Part shown: positions 28,731 through 36,814 of the stretch, piece by piece
How positions within the stretch are numbered: the stretch's first letter is position 1
How the letters are laid out: each line of letters begins with the position of its first letter
NCBI GenBank assembly: GCA_019638805.1
Contig: JAHBTA010000002.1
Span: 434,001 to 498,000, forward strand
Reading direction: 5' to 3'
Origin: Microbacteriaceae bacterium
GTDB taxonomy: Bacteria; Actinomycetota; Actinomycetes; Actinomycetales; Microbacteriaceae
DNA length: 64,000 nt
Position numbers and translations under genes: made by a program
Notes under the pieces: generated by a model
The model's input: the letters and a program-made list of their open reading frames with translations, nothing else
Told to the model about the DNA's origin: nothing
Databases searched by the model: none

Positions 28731-28813
28731 CGGAAATTCAGGAAACTCCACCTCGGGGAGACGTCACTGCGCCGAAGCATCCGCCACGGGCGGCCGAGTT
28801 TCCTGAATTTCCG
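28731..28813. repeat. Long palindromic element with perfect 18-bp arms
   Basis: CGGAAATTCAGGAAACTC (28731-28748) and its exact reverse complement (28796-28813) enclose 47 nt. The arms are A+T-richer than surrounding DNA and lie between the tRNA and the UPF0182 gene. Core TTCAGGA resembles the TCTCAGGA core of the other two elements. Confidence 0.85.
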
Positions 28814-28849
28814 GCACCGCAGCACCACAGCTCCGGCGCGCCGGCGCAC

Positions 28850-28898
28850 GGGCACCGGGCACCGGGCACCGGGCACCGGGCACCGGGCACCGGGCACC
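28850..28898. repeat. Heptamer tandem array (GGGCACC x7)
   Basis: Seven identical GGGCACC units, 12 nt downstream of the UPF0182 gene stop (minus strand). Identical units suggest recent slippage and possible copy-number variation. Confidence 0.9.
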
Positions 28899-28910
28899 CG
28901 GCGGCGCCGG

Positions 28911-31805
28911 TCAGCCGCCGGAGGCCGCGATCGCGGCCTCCACGGCCTCCTGCATGCGCTGGTCGGCCTCGGCCGCCGCAACCAGATCGCCCTTGGCGTA
29001 GGCCGCCTGGCGGTCCTTGAGCGCGGCCTGGTAGTCCGCCAGAGCCTGCTGCAGTGCGGCCTCGTCGACCGTGCCCGAGGGCTCGGTCGGCTCGGTCGGC
29101 CCATTCGGGTCGGTGGGCTCGGTCGGCTCCGTGGGCTCGTCGGGCACGGTGCCGTCGCCGGCGTCCGCACCGCTGTCGCCGCCGAACAACACGTCGAGCG
29201 CGGTGTCCAGGGTGTCCTCGAAGGCCACCTTCTCGCCGAACGCGACCAGGATCTTCCGCAGCAGCGGGTAACTGGTCTCGCCGGTCGACTTGACGTACAC
29301 CGGCTGCACGTAGAGCAGGCCCCCGCCGACCGGCAGGGTCAGCAGGTTGCCCCGGATCACGTTGGTGTCGCCCTGCGCCAGGATGTTCAGCTCGCGCGCC
29401 ACCTCGGCGTCCGAGGTGAACTGGTTCTGCGCCTGACCCGGCCCCTGGACGGTGTCCGACTTGGGCAGGGTCAGCAGCGTGAACTGGCCGTAGTCGGGTC
29501 CCGGATCGGAGTTCACCGCGAGGTACCCGGTGAGTACGCTCTGCGCCTGGTCGTCCGACCCGGTGCGCGGGATGTAGGTCGAGTACAGCGTGAACGCCGG
29601 CTCGTCCGTCCCGGGAATCTGCATCGTCAGGTAGTACGGCGGCTGCAGCTTCGCGTTGGAGCCCTGGGTCGGGTCCTTGGGCGTGATCCACGCGTCGTTC
29701 GCCGAGAAGAAGGTTCCGGCGTCGGTCACGTGGTAGGTCTCGAGGATCTGCCGCTGCACCTTGAACAGGTCGGCCGGGTAGCGCACGTGCGCCGTGAGCT
29801 CGTCGCTCATCTCGGAGGCGGGCACGACCGTCGCGGGGAAGATCTTCTGCCAGGTCTGCAGGATCGGGTCATCCGGATCCCAGGCGTAGAGCGTGACCTC
29901 GCCCGAGTACGCGTCGACCGTCGCCTTGACCGAGTTGCGGATGTAGTTGATGTCGTCGAGCGCGTACGCCGGCGTGGGCGTGTAGGTGTCTGCAATCGCG
30001 CTCGAGAGCTGCACGATCTTGGAGTACGGGTAGGCATCCGTCGTCGTGTACCCGTCGACGACCCACACCACGCGGCCGTCGACGATCGCCGGGTAGGTGT
30101 CGGAGTCGAGCGTCAGGTACGGCGCCACCTTCTGCACGCGCACGAGCGGGTTGCGGTCGTAGAGGATCTGCGAGTCGTCGGTCACGTTGGTCGAGAGCAC
30201 GACCTGCTCGGACTGGAACTTGATCGCGTAGACCAGGCGCTTGAAGACGCTGTCGAGCTTGGGCCCGCCGTCGCCGTCGAAGGTGGTGACCGGGTCGTTG
30301 CCCTCGTCGTCGCCCGCGGGGTAGTCCAGCTCGGCCGGTTCGCCCGAGGGCGAGAGCCCGCCCACGATCGAGTACCGCGGCGAGTTCTCGCCGAAGTAGA
30401 TGCGCGGCTCGAAGTCGCCCAGCTCTCCCGCGGACGGGATGCCCGACTCGAGGAACTTGGGCTGCCCGTCGGGCGAGCGCTGGTTGCCGTAGGCGGCCAC
30501 GACGCCGAAACCGTGCGTGTAGACAAGCGTGTTGTTGAACCAGTCGTTCGCGTTCTGGCCGGCCTGGTTGAGCTCGCGCACCGCGATGACGGTGTCCTGG
30601 GTCTTCCCGTCGATGTCGTAGCGGTCGACGTCCAGGTGGCGCGGGAAGCGGTAGTACTGCTTGACGCGCTCCAGCTGCGAGAACGTGTCGGTCACGATCG
30701 CCGGGTCCAGGATGCGGATGTTGGCCGTCGTCTCCGCGTCCTCGCGCAGGGCGCCGGGTTCGGCATCCGTCGTGGCGGCGTAGGGGCGCACCGTGACGTG
30801 CTCGGCGTCGACCCCGTACGCCTCCCGCGTGGCGTCGATGGCCCGCGAGATGTACTCCGCCTCGAGCGTGCGGGCGCTCGGCTCCACCTGGAAGCGCTGC
30901 ACGAGCGACGGGTAGATCGAGCCGATCACGAGGCTCGAGACGATGAGCAGGGCCGCACCGATGAGCGGAAGCCGCCAGCGGCCGATCGCCGCCGTGATGA
31001 GCGCGAGCACCGCGACGATCGCCGCGATGCCGGCCAGGATGACCCGGCTCGGGATGACCGCGTTGACCTCGGTGTAGGCCGCACCCGTGATGAGCGAGCC
31101 GTCCTCGGTGAGTGTCGCGTACTGGTCCAGCCAGATGCTCACGGCCTGCAGCGCGAGGTAGACCGCCGCCATGACGGCCAACTGGATGCGCGCGGGCCGG
31201 CTCACCCGTACCTCGCGCCCGGTGACCCGGATGCCGCCGTACAGATAGCAGGTGGCGAGCGCCGCGAAGCCCGCGACCAGCAGGATCGCGGAGGCGTAGG
31301 CCAGCACGCCCCGGTAGAACGGCAGCTCGTACACGTAGAACGAGACATCCATGCCGAACTGCGGGTCGGCGACCCCGAACGGCGTGCGATGCAGGTACTG
31401 CAGCACGGTGCTCCAGCGGGTCGCCGTCGAGACCCCCAGGAAGATGCCCAGCACGACCGGGATGCCGTACATGGCCAGGCGCCGCAACGGCTCGACCACC
31501 TGCTGGTAGCGGTCGAGCTGGGAGTTGAGCTTCACGTACACCGGGCGGGCGCGGTAGGCGATCGCGATGCTCGCCCAGACCACGACGGCCATGGCGACGA
31601 AGCCGATGCCGAACATGGCACCGAGCGCGGCCCACTGGGTGGTGAGCACCTCGAGGAACCCGAGCTGGTCGTACCAGAGGACGTCGGCGTACAGGCCGGA
31701 GAAGATGAAGAAGCCGATCACGATGACCGCGAGGATGGCGGCGGTGATCGCCAGCGCGGCGCGCGTTCGGCTGCGAGGGGCAGGACGTGCGGAGGCAGTG
31801 GACAC
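28911..31805 (-). CDS. UPF0182 family large membrane protein
   Basis: 964 residues. Seven TM helices in the first third (first: LAITAAILAVIVIGFFIFSGLYADVLWYDQLGF), with DVLWYDQLGFLEV and FGMDVSFYVYELPF being UPF0182 hallmarks, followed by a large extracytoplasmic domain (WFNNTLVYTHGFGVVAAYGN, LLRKILVAFGEKVAF). A C-terminal extension carries PTEPTEP repeats and a helical tail (ALQQALADYQAALKDRQAAYAKGDL). Function unknown in the literature I can recall; conserved across actinobacteria. GTG start with TAGGAT 6 nt upstream. Confidence 0.93.
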   Translation of the reverse strand: MSTASARPAPRSRTRAALAITAAILAVIVIGFFIFSGLYADVLWYDQLGFLEVLTTQWAALGAMFGIGFVAMAVVVWASIAIAYRARPVYVKLNSQLDRYQQVVEPLRRLAMYGIPVVLGIFLGVSTATRWSTVLQYLHRTPFGVADPQFGMDVSFYVYELPFYRGVLAYASAILLVAGFAALATCYLYGGIRVTGREVRVSRPARIQLAVMAAVYLALQAVSIWLDQYATLTEDGSLITGAAYTEVNAVIPSRVILAGIAAIVAVLALITAAIGRWRLPLIGAALLIVSSLVIGSIYPSLVQRFQVEPSARTLEAEYISRAIDATREAYGVDAEHVTVRPYAATTDAEPGALREDAETTANIRILDPAIVTDTFSQLERVKQYYRFPRHLDVDRYDIDGKTQDTVIAVRELNQAGQNANDWFNNTLVYTHGFGVVAAYGNQRSPDGQPKFLESGIPSAGELGDFEPRIYFGENSPRYSIVGGLSPSGEPAELDYPAGDDEGNDPVTTFDGDGGPKLDSVFKRLVYAIKFQSEQVVLSTNVTDDSQILYDRNPLVRVQKVAPYLTLDSDTYPAIVDGRVVWVVDGYTTTDAYPYSKIVQLSSAIADTYTPTPAYALDDINYIRNSVKATVDAYSGEVTLYAWDPDDPILQTWQKIFPATVVPASEMSDELTAHVRYPADLFKVQRQILETYHVTDAGTFFSANDAWITPKDPTQGSNAKLQPPYYLTMQIPGTDEPAFTLYSTYIPRTGSDDQAQSVLTGYLAVNSDPGPDYGQFTLLTLPKSDTVQGPGQAQNQFTSDAEVARELNILAQGDTNVIRGNLLTLPVGGGLLYVQPVYVKSTGETSYPLLRKILVAFGEKVAFEDTLDTALDVLFGGDSGADAGDGTVPDEPTEPTEPTDPNGPTEPTEPSGTVDEAALQQALADYQAALKDRQAAYAKGDLVAAAEADQRMQEAVEAAIAASGG

Positions 31806-31811
31806 CCCCTG

Positions 31812-31817
31812 ATCCTA
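31812..31817 (-). promoter_or_regulatory. Candidate leaderless -10 of the UPF0182 gene
   Basis: Minus-strand TAGGAT, 6 nt before the GTG at 31805. Confidence 0.5.
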
Positions 31818-31834
31818 GGCGGAGCGGCTGGGAG

Positions 31835-32911
31835 TCAGCCCGCCGGGCACCGGGCGAGGGTGCCGAGGTCGCCGCCGTCCGCGATCGTCTCCACGGCATC
31901 CAGCGCCTCATCGAGGGTGGTGACGGCGAAGACCTCGAGCCCGCCGGGGATGTGACCGGCGACCTCGTCGCAGTTCGACGCGGGCGCGAGGAACCAGTCC
32001 GCGCCCGCCGCGATCGCGCCGTACATCTTCTGCCGGATGCCGCCGATCGCCCCGACCTCGCCGTCCGCCGTGATGGTTCCCGTGCCGGCGATGCGCTCTC
32101 CCCCGGTCAGCTCGCCCGGGGTCAGCTTGTCGTAGATGCCCAGCGCGAGCATGGTTCCGGCGCTCGGTCCGCCGACATCGCCCAGGTTGATGTCGACGTC
32201 GAACGGGAACTCGTAGTCGGCCCCCGCCTGGATGCCGATGATGACGCGCGTCGGGTCCTGCTCCGACGCCGCGGTCGTGAGGGTGACGGTCATGGGCTCG
32301 CCCTCGCGCTCGATGCCCACCTGGAAGCTCGAACCGACCGGCCGCGCCGCGAGCGTCGAGCTCAGCTCGGTGACCCCGTTGATCGGGTCGCCGTCGACGG
32401 TGAGGATGCGGTCCCCGGTTTCCAGCACACCATCCGCCGGGTAGCCCTCGATCGTCGAACTCACGGTGACGATGCTCGTGTAGTCGATGTCCAGCTCCGT
32501 GAGCGCGGCGGCCACCGCCTCCTCCTGAGAGTCGGCCATCATCTGGGCGTCCTGCTCGCTCGACTCGTCCTGGGTCTGCCCGTCCGGGTAGACGAGGTCG
32601 ATGGGCGCGAGCGCCCGTGACGGGTCGAACCAGGTCATCGCCAGGTCGAGGTAGCTGACCGGGTACTCCCGGCTGCCCCGCAGCGTCACGGTGAGCATGT
32701 CGAGCGAACCCGAGGTGGGGTAGGTCTCGGCTCCGTCGATCTCGATGAGCGGAGTCTCCTCGCCCTCGAGCTCGACCTCGCCGAGAGTGTCGTACACCGG
32801 ACCGGGGCTCTCGATCACCCATGGCGTGGGAAGCGTGCCCAGCACGACCGTCCCCGCGATGGCCCCGATCATGAGCACCCAGCCGATCGCGGCAGCGGAG
32901 GAGGGACGCAC
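31835..32911 (-). CDS. YlbL-type PDZ/Lon-like (S16) membrane protease
   Basis: 358 residues. One N-terminal TM (AAAIGWVLMIGAIAGTVVLG), a PDZ segment (GYPADGVLETGDRILTVDGDPINGV, about 155-180) and a Lon-type proteolytic domain with catalytic Ser in GGPSAGTMLAL (about 250) and Lys in IRQKMYGA (about 295). Envelope protease of the YlbL/SdrC group. GTG start at 32911 supported by TACGCT 6 nt upstream. Divergent from the metalloprotease-like gene with an overlapping promoter (18-bp gap). Confidence 0.92.
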   Translation of the reverse strand: MRPSSAAAIGWVLMIGAIAGTVVLGTLPTPWVIESPGPVYDTLGEVELEGEETPLIEIDGAETYPTSGSLDMLTVTLRGSREYPVSYLDLAMTWFDPSRALAPIDLVYPDGQTQDESSEQDAQMMADSQEEAVAAALTELDIDYTSIVTVSSTIEGYPADGVLETGDRILTVDGDPINGVTELSSTLAARPVGSSFQVGIEREGEPMTVTLTTAASEQDPTRVIIGIQAGADYEFPFDVDINLGDVGGPSAGTMLALGIYDKLTPGELTGGERIAGTGTITADGEVGAIGGIRQKMYGAIAAGADWFLAPASNCDEVAGHIPGGLEVFAVTTLDEALDAVETIADGGDLGTLARCPAG

Positions 32912-32916
32912 GGGTT

Positions 32917-32923
32917 TAGCGTA
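32917..32923. promoter_or_regulatory. Overlapping divergent leaderless -10 elements (ylbL-like / metalloprotease-like)
   Basis: Plus-strand TAGCGT (32917-32922) lies 7 nt before the ATG at 32930; minus-strand TACGCT (32923-32918) lies 6 nt before the GTG at 32911. The two hexamers share five bases, so only one polymerase can use this site at a time. Confidence 0.55.
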
Positions 32924-32929
32924 GATCGC

Positions 32930-34273
32930 ATGGCGGACGAACCGCAGGACGGCCCCTCCGAGGAGGACTTCCGCGACATGCTGCGCGAGTTCCTCTCGGG
33001 CAACTCGGATCTGGACCCCGCGCAGCTCGCGAGCGCGGCCGGGCTGCCGAACGACCCGGAACTCGTGCAGCGGCTCATCGGGCAGCTGCAGCAGGCGCTG
33101 CAGAACAGCGGGGACGGCATCAACTGGGGGCTGGCCCTCGAGCAGGCGCGCGGGCTCGCCCAGCGCTCCGCGGTGGCCTCGACCCCGGACGAGCAGACCG
33201 CCCTCGAGGATGCCTTCCACGTCGCGGCGCTGTGGCTCGACGAGATCACCGGCATCGCGGCCCTCACGACCGAGCCCGTGCTGCTCACGCGCGCGGGCTG
33301 GACCGAGACCACCATGCCGGTGTGGACGCAGCTGGCGGAGCCGGTCGCGAACTCGATCGCGGCGGCGCTCACCAACGTCCTGGAGGAGCACGCCCCCGAG
33401 GAGCTCTCCGGCATGCTGGGCGACGCCGGCCGACTCATGCGCAATGTGGGCGGGACGCTCTTCGCCATGCAACTGGGCCAGGTGGTGGGACAGCTCGCGG
33501 GCGAGGTGGTCTCGGGGGGCGATGTCGGCATCCCGCTGCTGGACGGCGAGCAGCGCCAGGCCGCACTGGTCCCGCAGAACGTCCAGGCCTTCGGCGCCGG
33601 GCTCGACATCGACGCCTCCGAGGTGCGGCTCTACCTGGCGGTGCGCGAGCTCGCGCACGCGCGACTGTTCCGGCACGCCAAGTGGTTGCGGCTGCACCTC
33701 ATGACCCAGATCACCGACTTCGCGCGCGGCATCCGCATCGACACCGCGCGGCTGGAGGAGCTGGCCGCCGACTTCGACCCGGCCAACCCGGAGGAGCTGC
33801 GGGCCGCGGTCTCGAGCGGCGCCCTCATCCCGCCCAAGTCCGACGAGCAGCTCGCGGCGCTCGCGCGCCTCGAGACCATGCTCGCCCTCATCGAGGGCTG
33901 GGTGGATGTCGTGACCGCCGCCGCGACGACGCGTCTGCCCCGCAGCGGCGCGATCGCCGAGACCGTGCGCAGGCGCCGAGCGGCGGGGGGCCCGGCCGAG
34001 CAGGCTTTCGGCACCCTGGTCGGTCTCGAGTTGCGACCGCGCAGACTGCGCGAGGCCGCCGCCATGTGGCAGGCGGTGCAGGATGCCGTGGGGCCCGAGG
34101 CGCGCGACGCGCTCTGGGCGCACCCCGACATCGTCCCCGGGGACGCGGACATCGACGACCCGGCCGCTCTGGTCGCGCGGCTGCAGGCGGGCGAGCCCGA
34201 GCCCGACGATGTGGATCAGGCGCTGCAGGACCTCCTCGACGACGAGTCCGGCGACCGGCCGCACGAGGAGTAG
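32930..34273 (+). CDS. Zinc-dependent-metalloprotease-like protein (DUF2342 family)
   Basis: 447 residues, cytosolic, mostly helical. Belongs to the actinobacterial family often labelled zinc-dependent metalloprotease or F420-biosynthesis-associated. The expected HExxH-like site reads VRELAHARLFRHAKWL (about 239-254), lacking a standard HExxH, so protease activity is doubtful. Other family segments: GLALEQARGLAQRS, LVPQNVQAFGAGLDI, AMWQAVQDAVGPEARDALWAHPD. Conserved genomic link with the YlbL and UvrD genes around it (inference from this layout and my recollection of actinobacterial gene order). Confidence 0.85.
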   Translation: MADEPQDGPSEEDFRDMLREFLSGNSDLDPAQLASAAGLPNDPELVQRLIGQLQQALQNSGDGINWGLALEQARGLAQRSAVASTPDEQTALEDAFHVAALWLDEITGIAALTTEPVLLTRAGWTETTMPVWTQLAEPVANSIAAALTNVLEEHAPEELSGMLGDAGRLMRNVGGTLFAMQLGQVVGQLAGEVVSGGDVGIPLLDGEQRQAALVPQNVQAFGAGLDIDASEVRLYLAVRELAHARLFRHAKWLRLHLMTQITDFARGIRIDTARLEELAADFDPANPEELRAAVSSGALIPPKSDEQLAALARLETMLALIEGWVDVVTAAATTRLPRSGAIAETVRRRRAAGGPAEQAFGTLVGLELRPRRLREAAAMWQAVQDAVGPEARDALWAHPDIVPGDADIDDPAALVARLQAGEPEPDDVDQALQDLLDDESGDRPHEE

Positions 34274-34332
34274 CGGGCGCGCGCTGTGGACGGTCCGCGC
34301 GCGGATCGCGCGGGCCGGGGCACCCTGTGGGG

Positions 34333-35217
34333 ATGGTGCTCCGGCTGGCGGACGATGTCGTGATGGTGTGGCGCACGCCCACCTCGCTGCAACTGGGCGT
34401 CGACGAACCCATCGTGCTGGACGGGGTCACCGCCGCGGTGGAACGGGTCCTGGCGGCACTCCGGGCCGGGGTCTCGCGCAGCGGATGGGCCATGCTCGCG
34501 CGCGATGCCGGGCTGGACGAACCCGCCGCCCGGGAGCTGCTGGCGCGGCTCGCCCCCGCGCTGCGACCCGAGCACGCCGAGCACCCCGAGCACCCCGAGC
34601 GCCCCGCACGCCCTTCAGCACCCGCGGGCGACCGAGTGCTTGTCGCCGGCACCGGGCCGATCGCGACGGCGATCTCCGACCTGCTGCGCGAGCGCGACCT
34701 GCTGGCCCCGGCCGCCGAGGACCGGCCGGCGCTCGCGGTACTCGTCGCCGGCTGGGTGCTGGCGCCGGATGCGGCGGCGACCTGGCTGCGACGCGACGTC
34801 CCGCACCTGCCGGTGGTGGCATCCGATCGCACCATCGCGGTCGGTCCGTTCGTCGAACCCGGCCGCGGGCCGTGCGTGCTCTGCCTGCAGCTAGCCCGCC
34901 GCGACGCCGACCCGGCGTGGCAGGCGATCGCGAGCCAGCTCTGGGGCAGCGCGCCGCCGCCGCTCAGCCGGCTCGGCGCGCTGAGCGCGGCGGTCTTCGC
35001 GGTCCGGCGGATCGTGCACCGGTTCGAGCAGGGACCGGGAGAACCCGGGCGCGCCTGGCGACTCGCGGACGAGGGCGGGACGGTCAGCGCCTGGACGGCG
35101 TGGACGCATCCGGAATGCCTGTGCTCAGCTCCGCCAGGAAGCGACTGGGCGCCCGATCCTGACCGCGCAAGCCCCTCCGCGCCCACGAGAGACGCAGCCG
35201 CCGCCGCGCCCGCGTGA
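34333..35217 (+). CDS. Orphan cyclodehydratase-like (TOMM/E1-like) zinc protein
   Basis: 294 residues. The central part RVLVAGTGPIATAISDLL is an E1/ThiF-like nucleotide-fold start; GRGPCVLCLQLARRDADPAWQ (Cys181 and Cys184) and HPECLC (Cys262 and Cys264) make the four-Cys zinc site of bacteriocin/TOMM cyclodehydratase C-proteins. No YcaO partner or precursor peptide is nearby, so this is an orphan. A variable EHPEHPERP repeat sits near residues 80-95. ATG at 34333. Its last 134 bp overlap the convergent helicase gene, and the HPECLC codons fall inside the overlap. Confidence 0.75.
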   Translation: MVLRLADDVVMVWRTPTSLQLGVDEPIVLDGVTAAVERVLAALRAGVSRSGWAMLARDAGLDEPAARELLARLAPALRPEHAEHPEHPERPARPSAPAGDRVLVAGTGPIATAISDLLRERDLLAPAAEDRPALAVLVAGWVLAPDAAATWLRRDVPHLPVVASDRTIAVGPFVEPGRGPCVLCLQLARRDADPAWQAIASQLWGSAPPPLSRLGALSAAVFAVRRIVHRFEQGPGEPGRAWRLADEGGTVSAWTAWTHPECLCSAPPGSDWAPDPDRASPSAPTRDAAAAAPA

Positions 35218-36814
35218 TGCCGACGTAGAGCAGCCGACGCTCCTCGTCAAGCCCCGCGGCGTCGCGCGCGTAGGAGATCGGCAGAAGACCCTCGCTGAGG
35301 CCCGCGATGTGCACGACGTCCCACTCCAGGCCCTTCGCGCTGTGCAGCGTCGAGAGGGTGACCGCGGCGACCACGGGCTCGTGCTGCGCGGCCTGCCGGT
35401 CGAAGAGCTCGTCCACGAAGGCCGGAAGGGCGGTGCCGGCCGGAGCGTGCTCGGCGAGCTCGAGCAGGGCGCTCAGCGCCTCCCAGCGCTCCCGCACGGC
35501 GCCCCCGCTCTCGGGCGCCTGCTGGGTCCAGCCGGCCCCGCGCAGCACATCGCTCACCGCCTGCCACAGGGGGGCGGGCTCACCCGTCGCACGCGTGCGC
35601 GCGACGCTGCGCAGCTCGAGCATGGCCCGCTTGATGACGTCGAGCTCGAAGAAGGGGGTCGCACCGGCCACGCGCGCGGCGACCCCCGCATCCGCGAGCG
35701 CCTTCTCGAACTGCGGGGCCTGCGCGTTGACGCGGTAGAGCACGGCGATGTCCGCGGGCCGGACTCCGGCGCGGATGTCGGCCACCACGGCGGCCGCTAC
35801 CGCCTCCGCCTCCGCGCGGTCGTCGTCGTAGGCGGCGGGCGCCTCGACGGGCGGCCCCGGCCTGCGGTCGGCGCTCACCAGTTCCAGGGCACCCGCGTGC
35901 CCGCGCATGAGCCGGTTCGCGGCGTGCAGCACGGGCTCGGCCGAACGGTGGTTGGTCTCGAGCCGGACGACGCGAGCGTCCGGGTAGCGAGCCCCGAAGC
36001 CGAGCAGGTAGGCGCTCGTCGCGCCCGCGAACGAGTAGATGGTCTGGCTGGCATCGCCCACGACGCACACGTCGGTGCGCTCGCCGAGCCACAGCTCGAG
36101 CAGCTCCTGCTGCAGGGGCGAGACGTCCTGGTACTCGTCCACCACGAAGAAGCGGTACTGCGCGCGCACCTGCTCGGCGATCGCGGGCTCCGCATCGAGC
36201 ATGCCCGCGGTGACGAGCAGCACGTCCTCGAAGTCGAGCCGGCGGCGGGAGTCCTTGATCTGTTCGTAGGCGTCCTGCAGGGCGACCATGGCATCCGCAC
36301 CGATCCCGGGCGGCAGCGAGCGCTCCGGGGCCAGCCGCGCGTATTCGCCGAGCGTGAGTCGGCGCACCTTGCGCCACTCGATCTCGGCGGCGGCGTCGCG
36401 CAGTGCCGCTGTGTCCACCTTCAGCCGCAACTGCTCGGCCGCCTGAACCAGCAGACGGGCCTTGCCCTCCAGGATGCGCGGAGCCGTTCCGCCGATGACC
36501 TGCGGCCAGAAGTGGCCCAGTTGCGCGAGCGCGGCGGAGTGGAAGGTGCGCGCGCTCACCCCGGAGGCGCCGAGCGCCCGGAGGCGTCCGCGCAGCTCGC
36601 CCGCTGCGCGCGTGGTGAAGGTGAGGGCGAGCACGCGCGCCGGATCGTAGACGCCCGTGGCCACCCCGTGCGCGATGCGGTGGGTCAGCACGCGGGTCTT
36701 CCCGGTTCCGGCGCCGGCCAGGATGCACACCGGACCGAGCAGTGCCTCGGCCGCGACGCGCTGCTCGTCGTCGAGGCCCGCGAGCAGATCCCCGGCGGGT
36801 GCCGCCGCGCTCAC
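35084..36814 (-). CDS. UvrD/Rep-type superfamily 1 helicase
   Basis: 576 residues with all SF1A motifs: Walker A ILAGAGTGKTRVL (about 30-42), motif Ia FTTRAAGELRGRL, motif II VVDEYQDVSPLQ, motif III VGDASQTIYSFAGA, motif IV RLETNHRS, motif V TLSTLHSAKGLEWD and motif VI VGITRARRRLRLSWA, ending PSRFLAEL. It lacks the HRDC domain found in mycobacterial UvrD2. Role: DNA repair/recombination helicase. GTG start overlaps the nudC stop (GTGA). Confidence 0.93.
   Translation of the reverse strand: MSAAAPAGDLLAGLDDEQRVAAEALLGPVCILAGAGTGKTRVLTHRIAHGVATGVYDPARVLALTFTTRAAGELRGRLRALGASGVSARTFHSAALAQLGHFWPQVIGGTAPRILEGKARLLVQAAEQLRLKVDTAALRDAAAEIEWRKVRRLTLGEYARLAPERSLPPGIGADAMVALQDAYEQIKDSRRRLDFEDVLLVTAGMLDAEPAIAEQVRAQYRFFVVDEYQDVSPLQQELLELWLGERTDVCVVGDASQTIYSFAGATSAYLLGFGARYPDARVVRLETNHRSAEPVLHAANRLMRGHAGALELVSADRRPGPPVEAPAAYDDDRAEAEAVAAAVVADIRAGVRPADIAVLYRVNAQAPQFEKALADAGVAARVAGATPFFELDVIKRAMLELRSVARTRATGEPAPLWQAVSDVLRGAGWTQQAPESGGAVRERWEALSALLELAEHAPAGTALPAFVDELFDRQAAQHEPVVAAVTLSTLHSAKGLEWDVVHIAGLSEGLLPISYARDAAGLDEERRLLYVGITRARRRLRLSWARRGLRGQDRAPSRFLAELSTGIPDASTPSRR

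Noticed and set aside
28731..28813. Attachment site of an integrated element next to the tRNA
   Set aside because: The 18-bp arms are inverted rather than direct, do not match the tRNA 3' end, and no integrase gene is nearby.
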